From positions 1 through 64,000 of the forward strand of contig CAYHVK010000006.1 in the NCBI GenBank assembly GCA_964360255.1: a DNA stretch of 64,000 nucleotides. Reading direction: 5' to 3'. The notes under the pieces were generated by a model. It was not told where the DNA came from, did not search any database, and worked only from the letters and a program-made list of their open reading frames with translations. This stretch comes from CAYHVK01 sp964360255 (GTDB lineage Bacteria > Bdellovibrionota > Bdellovibrionia > Bdellovibrionales > UBA1609). The translations under genes were made by a program, and so were the position numbers. Shown in pieces: positions 25,432-33,425 of the stretch (position 1 is its first letter; each line of letters opens with the position of its first letter).

Positions 25432-26801
25432 ATAGCTTCGGCCTCTTTCGAGTTGGATGGCTGAGTCGCTTTTCGTGTTTTCTGCAGTCGCTGTTTATTG
25501 CGCACACACTGTTTGAAAATGGCCTTTCGTTTCGCCGTGGCTTGGGCGCTGTAAATCTCTTTGAAAAGTTTTAGAACTCCGGTTTCAAGTTCACGTACTG
25601 ACATGTTTTTCGGCTGAAAGGTCACATCGAAAAGCGTGCAGGCATCCCAGAAAACCTCTTGTAAGAGGCGGCCTTGGGCCTTGAGTTGCTGATATAAAAC
25701 TGTGTTCGGAAATGGCGTTAAGATCGTAACTTGCACTTCAGCCAGCGCCAGCTCTTCTATAAAGCGAGCGGTTTGATCGAAAATTTCTGGAGTGTCATGA
25801 TCCCAGCCCACGATAAAGCAACCGTTTACGCTAATGCCGTAACTTTGAATTTTGTCGATGGCGGCTTTGTATTTTTTAAATTGTTTTTGCTTCCATTGAT
25901 GGGGGTCGGCTCCCATTAATGTCATTGGATTTGCGCTTTCTAAACCGATGAGTATTTGGTAGCAGCCCGAGCGGCTGATCAGCTCAAGAAGCTCGTCGTC
26001 GTCGGCCACTGAAATATCAGTTTCAGTGAACCAGCGAATATCGAGGGGCTCGATAGCGCGTAAGAGATCTTTGGCCCAAGAGCGTTTTAAGAAAGTGTTA
26101 TCATCCGCAAATTCAATAAATGGTCTGGGCCAGTACTTGCTAATCTCTTGAATTTCGCGAACCACCTGATCGACTTCTTTGCACTTGTAATTGCTAATCG
26201 TATGACTAGCGGCACAGAAGTGACAGTGGCGGGGGCAGCCACGTTGAGTTTGCACGGTGATGCGATTGTATTTCGCCATATCTAGTAAATCATAACGAGG
26301 TGTGCGCGCATCTTTGAAATTAAAGTAGCCATATTCTTTGGCATTGTAGAAAGGTTTTAGTTCACCGTTCTCGAAATCTTTAGTGAGCTGCTGCCAAATG
26401 TATTCGCCTTCGCCCACGATAACTGAATCGCAAAACTCTTGGGCCTCTTCAGGACGAGAGCTGATATGAAGACCGCCCATAACAACTTTGATTCCTTTAG
26501 CGCGGATCTCTTTTGCCAGTGAATATGCAAATGGAGCTTGGGCTGTTAAACAAGAGATGGCGACAATATCGTAATCGCCTGGCTTCACATCTTGCGGGCT
26601 GAAATCAATAGACTCTTTGTATTCACATTTCCAGTTCTCTGGACAGAATGAAGCTAGGGTGAGGAGGCCCAAAGAAGGAAGTGAAGCGATCACGCGGCCG
26701 CGTTCGATAAATCCGGGAAGAGTGACACCTATAGCGCGAAGTTCTTCACTTTTTACACGCACACCACTGCAAGCTAGAAACAAACATTTAATCTCTCTCA
26801 T
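25428..26801 (-). CDS. B12-binding radical SAM enzyme
   Basis: 457 aa from the ATG with AAGGAG five bases upstream (MREIKCLFL); the longer frame to 26825 overlaps nothing useful. Residues about 40-150 form a cobalamin-binding Rossmann fold (DIVAISCLTAQAPFA, VVMGGLHISSRPEEA, VIVGEGEYIW) without the full DxHxxG motif. The radical SAM core has GCPRHCHFCAAS, a CX3CX2C cluster site, and FADDNTFLKR. Members are methyltransferases, cyclases and ring-forming enzymes of secondary metabolism; the product is unknown. It is coupled to the DUF3050 gene and lies 13 nt behind a small membrane gene. The C-terminus is very basic. Confidence 0.9.
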   Translation of the reverse strand: MREIKCLFLACSGVRVKSEELRAIGVTLPGFIERGRVIASLPSLGLLTLASFCPENWKCEYKESIDFSPQDVKPGDYDIVAISCLTAQAPFAYSLAKEIRAKGIKVVMGGLHISSRPEEAQEFCDSVIVGEGEYIWQQLTKDFENGELKPFYNAKEYGYFNFKDARTPRYDLLDMAKYNRITVQTQRGCPRHCHFCAASHTISNYKCKEVDQVVREIQEISKYWPRPFIEFADDNTFLKRSWAKDLLRAIEPLDIRWFTETDISVADDDELLELISRSGCYQILIGLESANPMTLMGADPHQWKQKQFKKYKAAIDKIQSYGISVNGCFIVGWDHDTPEIFDQTARFIEELALAEVQVTILTPFPNTVLYQQLKAQGRLLQEVFWDACTLFDVTFQPKNMSVRELETGVLKLFKEIYSAQATAKRKAIFKQCVRNKQRLQKTRKATQPSNSKEAEAI

Positions 26802-26814
26802 TTGAACTCCTTTT

Positions 26815-27186
26815 TTATAGGACATCTTTTAAAATAAGAATGGCCCCTGCCATTAACGATAAAGAGGGGATCGGAAAGAGATGAAATCCTTTAGGTGTGA
26901 AAACTGTGATCCAACATGCGATCGGCATTGTAATAAGACCGACGAGTAAACAAATCAGCGCAGTTTCAGAAATAAGAAACCCGTTAAGGGCGCAAAGACC
27001 AGCGAGAATATTAATCATACCGAGCGCAGCGCAGGCAATGTGCCCGAGTCGCATATAGCGCCGAGCTTTATCGGCATATCCTCCGAGCCAAGCGTCATTG
27101 ACTGAAAGAAGTCCAATCATCATTCCGGTTACGAAACAAAAAAGAATCCCCATCCATCCTGCTGCTATTGAAAATTGTGGTGTCAT
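26815..27186 (-). CDS. Four-helix integral membrane protein, first gene of the radical SAM operon
   Basis: 123 aa, four predicted membrane helices with short loops and no signal peptide (GWMGILFCFVTGMMIGLLSV; LGHIACAALGMINILAGLCAL; ALICLLVGLITMPIACWITVF; SLSLMAGAILILKDVL). No recognised family. The gene starts a four-gene operon; the ribosome-binding site is GGGAGGG. It could be a membrane partner, for example for a lipid-soluble substrate. Confidence 0.8.
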   Translation of the reverse strand: MTPQFSIAAGWMGILFCFVTGMMIGLLSVNDAWLGGYADKARRYMRLGHIACAALGMINILAGLCALNGFLISETALICLLVGLITMPIACWITVFTPKGFHLFPIPSLSLMAGAILILKDVL

Positions 27187-27253
27187 AAACCCTCCCTAAG
27201 AAAGAAATTAACTTAAAGCGGCTATTTCAACGACTAGAAGAGGTGACACTTGC
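27187..27253. promoter_or_regulatory. Divergent promoter region of the radical SAM operon and the STAS gene
   Basis: 67 bp between opposite starts. It must hold the promoter of the minus-strand operon and possibly of the plus-strand one. No convincing -35/-10 pair or palindrome is visible by eye. Confidence 0.4.
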
Positions 27254-27778
27254 TTGAGTAAAATGTCACTTCACCCTACAATGTCAGACGTGATACAGTA
27301 CGATACCCACGGGGAAGACATTCAAATCAAATTTACTCATCACCTCGATGAGTCGGTTCAGTTTCCTGTACTAAAGGTCAGGTTCTCTCAACAGATCATA
27401 TTTGATTGCCACAATCTAAAAACCGTCAGTTCATACGGGTTACAAAAGTGGATCACGTGGATGCGCTCTTTTGATCCGCGTATTCAGTTTGTTTTTAGCG
27501 GGTGTCACAGCCGAATCGTCGATGCATTTAATTCGGTGGCAGGGTTTGCTCCTCAAGAAACTGTTGTGGAATCTTTTTATTTGCCGTTCTTGTGCCATCA
27601 CTGTGGTCATGAAGAGGAGATACTCCTCAAGCGTGGCAAGGATTATATCGAGACGCTTGAGGAAAAGGCTCGATTTTTAGCTCCGGATATGATGAACTGT
27701 CCGAAATGCCGAGAACCGATGGAGGTCGCTATTCTCGAAAAAAAATATTTACAATTCCTCCATGCTAAAAAAGACTAA
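27254..27778 (+). CDS. STAS-like protein with C-terminal zinc ribbon
   Basis: 174 aa. TTG at 27254 is the first start (GAGGTG eight bases upstream); ATG at 27263 and 27281 are alternatives. Residues 20-105 resemble a STAS domain (VLKVRFSQQIIFDCHNLKTVSSYGLQKWITWM, with the usual strand then Ser-Tyr-Gly turn). Residues 110-170 hold CHHCGHEEEI and CPKCREPME, two CxxC pairs that should bind one zinc. STAS domains switch anti-sigma kinases or bind nucleotides. It lies 12 nt before rnr. The combination is uncommon. Confidence 0.75.
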   Translation: MSKMSLHPTMSDVIQYDTHGEDIQIKFTHHLDESVQFPVLKVRFSQQIIFDCHNLKTVSSYGLQKWITWMRSFDPRIQFVFSGCHSRIVDAFNSVAGFAPQETVVESFYLPFLCHHCGHEEEILLKRGKDYIETLEEKARFLAPDMMNCPKCREPMEVAILEKKYLQFLHAKKD

Positions 27779-27790
27779 ATAAAGGAATTA

Positions 27791-30232
27791 ATGAAGTCTC
27801 GTCCAAAAATCCGTTTCGGAGTATCCGGGCAATCAAATCCCCTGAAAAGGCCAGAACAAAACAAAAATCACTCTCCCGCCCGCAAGGCTTTCTCTAATAA
27901 GCAGAACGATGAACAAAATGATGAAAGAAAAAGACCGCAAAAAGGTTTATCGAACTTGTCAGGTAAAGACTGGGCCAAACCAGAAAAGAAACAGTGGTCG
28001 CGTGAAGAAAATCGCGAACGCTCAAATAGCTTTAATCCCAACAACAGAAATTTCAGCCGTAATGAGCCACCAGCTAAAGCAAATGATCGCAACTTTCGCT
28101 CTGATAGAGGTGGGCGCCCAGATCGTAATAAAAGAACACAGTCTGGTGATGGCCGCTTAGTGACTGGCTCAGTAAAGCGCCATCCAGACGGATATGGTTT
28201 TCTCATTCCTGATGATTCAGACTTGCCAGATATTTATGTTGGCAAAGGTTCAATGATCGGTGTGATGACCAACGATAAAATTGAAGTCTCTGTTCATAAA
28301 GAAGGCGATCGTTTTCGCGGTGAACTCACTCGCGTGGTCAGCCGAGAGACAAAAAAAGTTTCCGGACTTATCGAAACTCGTGGTCCCGTTAATGGGGTCA
28401 TTCACGATGTCAGCTTTGCTTGGGGCGAAGATTTAAAAGTCACTATCCCGGCCGGAATGAAAGTTAAGAATGGCGACTGGGTCACTGTACGTATTGTGAC
28501 TTATCCTGAACACATGCGCGGCTTTCAAGGTGAACTTGAGTCAGTGATCGGCGACATTGCCGACGCAAAAAATGATAACATTCGAGTTCTCGCCGCTTCT
28601 GGTATTCCGCATGTATTCACGAAAGAAACAATGCGCGAAGCTGAGCAGATTCCTGATCATGTGACCGAAGAAGATCGTGTGGGCCGCTTAGATTTAAGAA
28701 ATAAAAATTTCATCACTATCGATGGTAAGACGGCGAAAGATTTTGATGATGCAATTTATATCGAGAAGAGTCGCCGAGGATTTAAACTCTGGGTAGCCAT
28801 TGCAGACGTGAGCCATTACGTCAGGCCGGGGACAGCTATTGATGACGACGCTTATGAGCGTGGCACATCAACGTACTTTCCGAATTTCGTTTCGCCTATG
28901 CTCCCAGAAGCTTTATCAAATGAAATTTGCTCATTAAAACCAAAGGTTGATCGCCTCGCTTTAGTTTGCGAAATGGATATTGATTATGAGGGTAACACCA
29001 ATGCTTCAAACTTCTTTGAAGCGGTTATCAATAGCCAATCGCGTGTCACTTACGGTGAAGCGCAAGAGATCATCGATGGCGGAGCGGTCGAGAAGCACTC
29101 TCATATCGCAAAAGATATTTTACTCGCTTCAGAACTCGCTCATATTTTAATGGATCGCCGTTTTGCTAATGGCAGTTTAAATCTAGAAGTGCCTGAGACT
29201 ATGATTGAAATCGATCAGTCGGGCGTACCAGTGGACATTATCAGATCAGAGCGTTTATTTGCTCACCGCTTGATTGAAGAGATGATGCTCGCGGCCAATG
29301 TAGCCACGGCTCAATTCTTAGATTCTAAGAGAGTGCCAGCGCTTTATCGTATCCATGATTCACCAAAGCCAGATGCGATTACGATTCTCGAAGGCTATCT
29401 TGATAATTTTGGTTACGCGAAAAGTTTATCAGGCTCGGGCCTTCAGAAAAAACTCACAGCAGCTTTGCAAGAATTCGCGGGCAAGCCTCAAGAAATTATT
29501 TTAAATATCTTAACTTTGCGCTCGATGATGCAGGCGAAGTACAGCCCTGATAATATTGGCCACTTCGGTTTAGGGTTTTCTCATTACGCTCACTTCACAT
29601 CGCCTATTCGTCGTTACCCAGATTTGATTATTCATCGCCTAGTAAAGTCAGTGATTGCTCCGGATAAGGGCTATCAGAAGGTTTCTAATGAAGACCTTGA
29701 GACAGCGGGTTCAATGCTCAGCGCTTGCGAGCAGCGGTCTGTAAAGGCTGAAAGACAAATTGTATCGATCAAGAAGGCCCGCTTCGTACAGAAGCATTTA
29801 GGGGAGGAGTTTGATGGCATTATCAGCTCGGTCACTAAATTCGGGGTTTTTGTGCTCCTCAGACAGTTCGATGTGGATGGTCTTGTTAAGATTGAAGAAC
29901 TTGGCGACCGCTTGCACTTTGATGAGGCCCATTTAAGGCTTTCTAACCGTAAAACGGGGGTGGCTTTCGAAATCGGTGATCCTATAAGAATTCAAATCGC
30001 AGCCACTGATATTCAGAGCGGCAGAATTGACTTTGTGCTTCCGACAGAGGATGAAATAGGCCATGCGCGTCTCAATCTTCAAAAGAAAAAGAACCAACCC
30101 GCTCAAAAGCGCGGCTCGCCTCAAGACGATCGTGAGCGTGTTCGTGAAGCACGGGTTTCACGACCTGGTGGAAAGAATAAAGCTAAGCCGGTTCGCGGCG
30201 GTGGGAAGAACTCTAGAAAAAATCGTAAGTAA
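27791..30232 (+). CDS. rnr: Ribonuclease R
   Basis: 813 aa. Residues 1-115 are a basic, low-complexity, probably disordered extension. Then come a cold-shock OB domain (GSVKRHPDGYGFLIPDDSD), the RNB nuclease domain with the metal-binding Asp cluster in ITIDGKTAKDFDDAIY (about residue 317), and the S1 domain (FDGIISSVTKFGVFVLL). It degrades structured RNA 3' to 5'. The end is another basic tail (KKKNQPAQKRGSPQDDRERV onward, closing in Arg/Lys). Its last 170 nt overlap the next gene in a different frame, so the tail is written over the UbiB N-terminus. Both basic extensions probably aid RNA or ribosome binding. Confidence 0.94.
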   Translation: MKSRPKIRFGVSGQSNPLKRPEQNKNHSPARKAFSNKQNDEQNDERKRPQKGLSNLSGKDWAKPEKKQWSREENRERSNSFNPNNRNFSRNEPPAKANDRNFRSDRGGRPDRNKRTQSGDGRLVTGSVKRHPDGYGFLIPDDSDLPDIYVGKGSMIGVMTNDKIEVSVHKEGDRFRGELTRVVSRETKKVSGLIETRGPVNGVIHDVSFAWGEDLKVTIPAGMKVKNGDWVTVRIVTYPEHMRGFQGELESVIGDIADAKNDNIRVLAASGIPHVFTKETMREAEQIPDHVTEEDRVGRLDLRNKNFITIDGKTAKDFDDAIYIEKSRRGFKLWVAIADVSHYVRPGTAIDDDAYERGTSTYFPNFVSPMLPEALSNEICSLKPKVDRLALVCEMDIDYEGNTNASNFFEAVINSQSRVTYGEAQEIIDGGAVEKHSHIAKDILLASELAHILMDRRFANGSLNLEVPETMIEIDQSGVPVDIIRSERLFAHRLIEEMMLAANVATAQFLDSKRVPALYRIHDSPKPDAITILEGYLDNFGYAKSLSGSGLQKKLTAALQEFAGKPQEIILNILTLRSMMQAKYSPDNIGHFGLGFSHYAHFTSPIRRYPDLIIHRLVKSVIAPDKGYQKVSNEDLETAGSMLSACEQRSVKAERQIVSIKKARFVQKHLGEEFDGIISSVTKFGVFVLLRQFDVDGLVKIEELGDRLHFDEAHLRLSNRKTGVAFEIGDPIRIQIAATDIQSGRIDFVLPTEDEIGHARLNLQKKKNQPAQKRGSPQDDRERVREARVSRPGGKNKAKPVRGGGKNSRKNRK

Positions 30233-31742
30233 TGATGATGCACTCGCGTACACCGTGCCTGAGCGTATTCGATTGTCTTTTGAAGAGCTCGGCCCCGCTT
30301 TCGTTAAGTTCGGGCAGCTTTTGGCCACTCGCCCTGATTTAGTCCCACCTGAATACTCTGAAGAATTTAAAAAACTCCATGACCAAGTTCACACTTTGCC
30401 GTGGCCTGATATTAAAGGCGTTCTCAATCACCATTTTGGCCAAGATCTCAGCCAGGTGTTTAAAGAGTTCGATCAGACTCCATTAGCTGCAGCTAGTATT
30501 GCTCAAGTGCATACGGCGACTCTTCTCAACGGGGATAAAGTTGTCGTTAAGATTCAGCGCCCAGGCATTGAAGCCATTATTGAAGAAGATCTCAGCGTTC
30601 TCTATACGCTGGCCGAACTGATTGAGAAATATATCCCTGAGGCTCGTATTTATAGTCCACTCCAGGCGGTCGATGAATTCGCTCGAGCACTTGAGCTTGA
30701 AACAAATTTTATTATTGAAGCGAATAATGTTCGTCGTTTTAAAGAAAACTTCGCTAGTGAGCCTAGTATTAAAGTGCCAGAGGTTTATGCTCATCTCTCG
30801 GGTAAACGCGTTTTAGTTCTTGAGGCCCTTGATGGAATCCCGCTCAGCCATAAAAATGCCCTTGATCAAGAAGGAATTAGCCCCGAGCAAGTTTTAAAAA
30901 CCGGCTTACGTTGTTACCTGAAAATGGTTTTCAGCGATGGTCTCTTTCATGGCGACCTTCATGCAGGTAATTTCTTCGTTTTAAAAAACAATCGTATTGG
31001 CTTGATTGATTTTGGCGTCGTCGGCCGCCTCAATCGTAAAACTCAATCTTCAATTGCCAGTATGCTTATCGCTTTAGCTACTGAAGATTATGATCGCCTA
31101 GCTTATGAGTACGTTGATCTTGCCCCATACTCTGATCACGTGGATGTCGATCTTTTCGCTCGCGACTTACGTGATTTAATTTCACCGTACTACGGACTCA
31201 CACTTAAAAATGTAAACGTCGGTAAGCTCTTAATGGACTCTTCAGGTATTGCCGCTCAATACCGCCTGCAATTACCGGCTGAGCTGATCATGTTCTTTAA
31301 ATCCATCGTGACCATCGAAGGCATGGGCCGCGTGATCATGAGTGATTTTAATTTCTTGGCTTATTCTCTCGAATTCGCTTCTGAGCTTATGCAGTCGCGA
31401 GCCGAGCCGACAAAGATCCTAGCCGATTGGTCAGGAGCGGGTAGAGATCTCAATTCCCTTCTTATTGGCTTGCCTCGCCAACTGAAACAAATGCTTCGCC
31501 GTCTGAATAATCCAGATGCTTCACTTAAAATCGAACTGCAGCAGATTGAAGAGTTAAAAAATGCGGGGCGAAACTCCGCACAGACTATTTTTTTTGGATT
31601 AGTTATCGCTGCCCTTATTATTGCTGGGGCTATAATTCAAACTGTTGATCGTACCAACTTCGTACTTGGTCTGCCATTTTTAGCGGCCTTTCATTATGGG
31701 GTGGCTACAGTTTTGGTTCTTATTCAATTGTCACGTCGATAA
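30063..31742 (+). CDS. ubiB: UbiB/ABC1 atypical kinase, N-terminus embedded in rnr
   Basis: 559 aa. The conserved N-terminal helix LKTIVSVFVKHGFHDLVERI places the real start inside rnr, most simply at ATG 30063. Further marks are LGPAFVKFGQLLATRPDLVP (the KxGQ motif), AAASIAQVHTATLLNGDKVVVKIQRPG (an Ala-rich loop and the ATP Lys), HGDLHAGNFFV, LIDFGVVGRL, and two C-terminal membrane helices. UbiB proteins support quinone synthesis by an ATPase or lipid-extraction activity. The overlap spans 170 nt in the +1 frame relative to rnr. A later start (for example around 30230) would delete conserved residues. Confidence 0.9.
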   Translation: MRVSIFKRKRTNPLKSAARLKTIVSVFVKHGFHDLVERIKLSRFAAVGRTLEKIVSNDDALAYTVPERIRLSFEELGPAFVKFGQLLATRPDLVPPEYSEEFKKLHDQVHTLPWPDIKGVLNHHFGQDLSQVFKEFDQTPLAAASIAQVHTATLLNGDKVVVKIQRPGIEAIIEEDLSVLYTLAELIEKYIPEARIYSPLQAVDEFARALELETNFIIEANNVRRFKENFASEPSIKVPEVYAHLSGKRVLVLEALDGIPLSHKNALDQEGISPEQVLKTGLRCYLKMVFSDGLFHGDLHAGNFFVLKNNRIGLIDFGVVGRLNRKTQSSIASMLIALATEDYDRLAYEYVDLAPYSDHVDVDLFARDLRDLISPYYGLTLKNVNVGKLLMDSSGIAAQYRLQLPAELIMFFKSIVTIEGMGRVIMSDFNFLAYSLEFASELMQSRAEPTKILADWSGAGRDLNSLLIGLPRQLKQMLRRLNNPDASLKIELQQIEELKNAGRNSAQTIFFGLVIAALIIAGAIIQTVDRTNFVLGLPFLAAFHYGVATVLVLIQLSRR

Positions 31743-31873
31743 TTGCCCCCTAGACAAATGGCCGAGACTGATGGGGCTCTGTTATTCTCTTGCCTATACG
31801 CACTTACTGTAACAAAATTTATTTATAAATATCAGTAGTTTATAAACTTGTAAACATTTTGTCTCGGGTGAGT
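31743..31873. promoter_or_regulatory. Upstream region of the sensory island
   Basis: About 130 bp, very AT-rich in its second half (31815-31860), ahead of the porin-like gene. It probably carries the promoter for the following five-gene run. A short GCCCC/GGGGC pair at 31744-31777 may end the ubiB transcript, but it is weak. Confidence 0.4.
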
Positions 31874-32956
31874 ATGTTTAAAAATTTCTTGGTTTTCGGC
31901 CTTCTATTTTTTAATTTTCAATCCGTAATTGCGGCGAATATTGAGATGAACGGTTTTGCCAGCGTGTATGGGCGCTCTTCTACAACGCAGAAAGTGCGTG
32001 ACGAATCCACCGACGATCATGGGCTTAATTTCAGTAATGACAGTAAAATCGGTATGAACATACGATCGAATTTTGAAGAGGGTTGGTCGGCTGTTGGTCA
32101 GTTCTTAGCTTCACAGAAACATCCCATCCCAAATGAAAATGGTGCGAATTGGGGCGGTGAATTCGATTGGTTTTTCTTAAAATATGAAGACCCGAGCGGA
32201 TTCAATTTAAAAATTGGGCGTCAGTTGATGCCAGGTTCAATAACTGCTGAATATGTAGATGTGGGTTTGACTTACCCATGGCGTGAATTACCTCAACAGT
32301 ATTATCTAGCCGTATCCTTTAAATCATTTGAGGGGGTCGCACTAGGATACCAAATGCCTTTTCTCGGCCATACACTAACATTTCAAACTTATGGTGGAAA
32401 TGGACGACCTTTGCTGCAACCTAACGCAGATATGGTTATTGAGACCAATGATATCTTGGGAGCTGTCCTTCGACTTGACGCTGGTGACTGGTTGTTTCAG
32501 GCAGTCTATGCACAAGTCCATATCCTTATCATTAATCCAAGCTATTCGCCTACACCGCCTTCACCGGTTAATATTGAGACGAGCTTAGATGGTACGGTCC
32601 AGGCTGTTTATCTAGGTGGGCGTTATGATGCTGGCAAAGATATGGTATACGTCGAATATTTACAGTCATGTAGAACGGGCGAGCCAGAATGTGATGTGCG
32701 AAGCTATTATGGTACTTACGGACGACATTTCGGAAAGTTTTTGCCCCATTACACCTATGCATTTGCAGACTGGATAGTGGCTGGCTTTTTCGATGGTCAC
32801 GAAATTTCACATACTTTAGGGTTAAACTATCAGCTTCGGGATTCTATTGTTTTGAAGGGCGAGTACCTCTGGCAAGAAGATAAACACGGTGCAGTTTTCT
32901 TAACCAAAGAAGGCCGAGCTGAATCGGTGGCGGTGGGCCTGGATGTCGTGTTTTAA
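31874..32956 (+). CDS. Porin-like outer-membrane protein
   Basis: 360 aa from the ATG with GGGTGAG just upstream (MFKNFLVFGLLFFNFQSVIA signal peptide). The frame is open from TTG 31859. The mature part is a beta-barrel with strand pairs such as FFLKYEDPSGFNLKIGRQ and VMYAYADW-like aromatic girdles, and ends in ...ESVAVGLDVVF, with the terminal Phe that marks BAM substrates. The text GRQLMPGSITAEYVDVGLTYPW resembles bacterial porins predicted to sit with periplasmic sensor proteins. It starts a tight cluster with a PstS-like protein and three signalling proteins and may let the ligand into the periplasm. Confidence 0.83.
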   Translation: MFKNFLVFGLLFFNFQSVIAANIEMNGFASVYGRSSTTQKVRDESTDDHGLNFSNDSKIGMNIRSNFEEGWSAVGQFLASQKHPIPNENGANWGGEFDWFFLKYEDPSGFNLKIGRQLMPGSITAEYVDVGLTYPWRELPQQYYLAVSFKSFEGVALGYQMPFLGHTLTFQTYGGNGRPLLQPNADMVIETNDILGAVLRLDAGDWLFQAVYAQVHILIINPSYSPTPPSPVNIETSLDGTVQAVYLGGRYDAGKDMVYVEYLQSCRTGEPECDVRSYYGTYGRHFGKFLPHYTYAFADWIVAGFFDGHEISHTLGLNYQLRDSIVLKGEYLWQEDKHGAVFLTKEGRAESVAVGLDVVF

Positions 32957-32972
32957 TCTGTACGGAGGACGT

Positions 32973-33422
32973 GTGTTCAAATTAAATTCAATTTTTGTTT
33001 TTATTTTTATTTTTGCAGGCCCTGTCGTTTCTTTAAGCGCAATAAATTCACGGGCCGATGTGGTTATAATCGCCAACTCCGAAAATAAAACCGCCTGGGA
33101 TATAGACGAACTTCGTAAAATCTATCTCGGTGTTGTAAAGCCGCTTGGGCTTACGATTTTAGATCAAGCTGAAACTCAAAAAATCCGTGAAGAGTTTTAC
33201 ATTAAGTTTGTAGCGAAGAACCCCAGCGAAATTAAGAGAAAGCGCAGCATTCTTATTTTTTCTGGCGAGAAAGTGCCACTAGTATTGCCCGATGATTCAG
33301 CGGTCTTTGATCACGTCAAGAAACATGAAAATGCTATTGGTTATGTATCTAAAGAATTTATGGATAAAGAAATTTCTAAAACTAAAGTTGGGTTACCGGC
33401 TTCAATTTTCATTGTGAAATAA
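32973..33422 (+). CDS. PstS-like periplasmic substrate-binding domain protein
   Basis: 149 aa from GTG 32973, which has GGAGG five bases upstream; an in-frame ATG at 32943 overlaps the porin gene and lacks a site. The signal peptide is followed by RADVVIIANSENKTAWDIDELRKIYLGVVK, the 'phosphate ABC transporter substrate-binding-like' fold start, and ends in ENAIGYVSKEF, another typical segment. Such stand-alone short PBP-like proteins are not transporters but co-occur with histidine kinases. Four bases separate it from the kinase gene. It probably presents a ligand to the kinase. Confidence 0.82.
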   Translation: MFKLNSIFVFIFIFAGPVVSLSAINSRADVVIIANSENKTAWDIDELRKIYLGVVKPLGLTILDQAETQKIREEFYIKFVAKNPSEIKRKRSILIFSGEKVPLVLPDDSAVFDHVKKHENAIGYVSKEFMDKEISKTKVGLPASIFIVK

Positions 33423-33425
33423 TAA

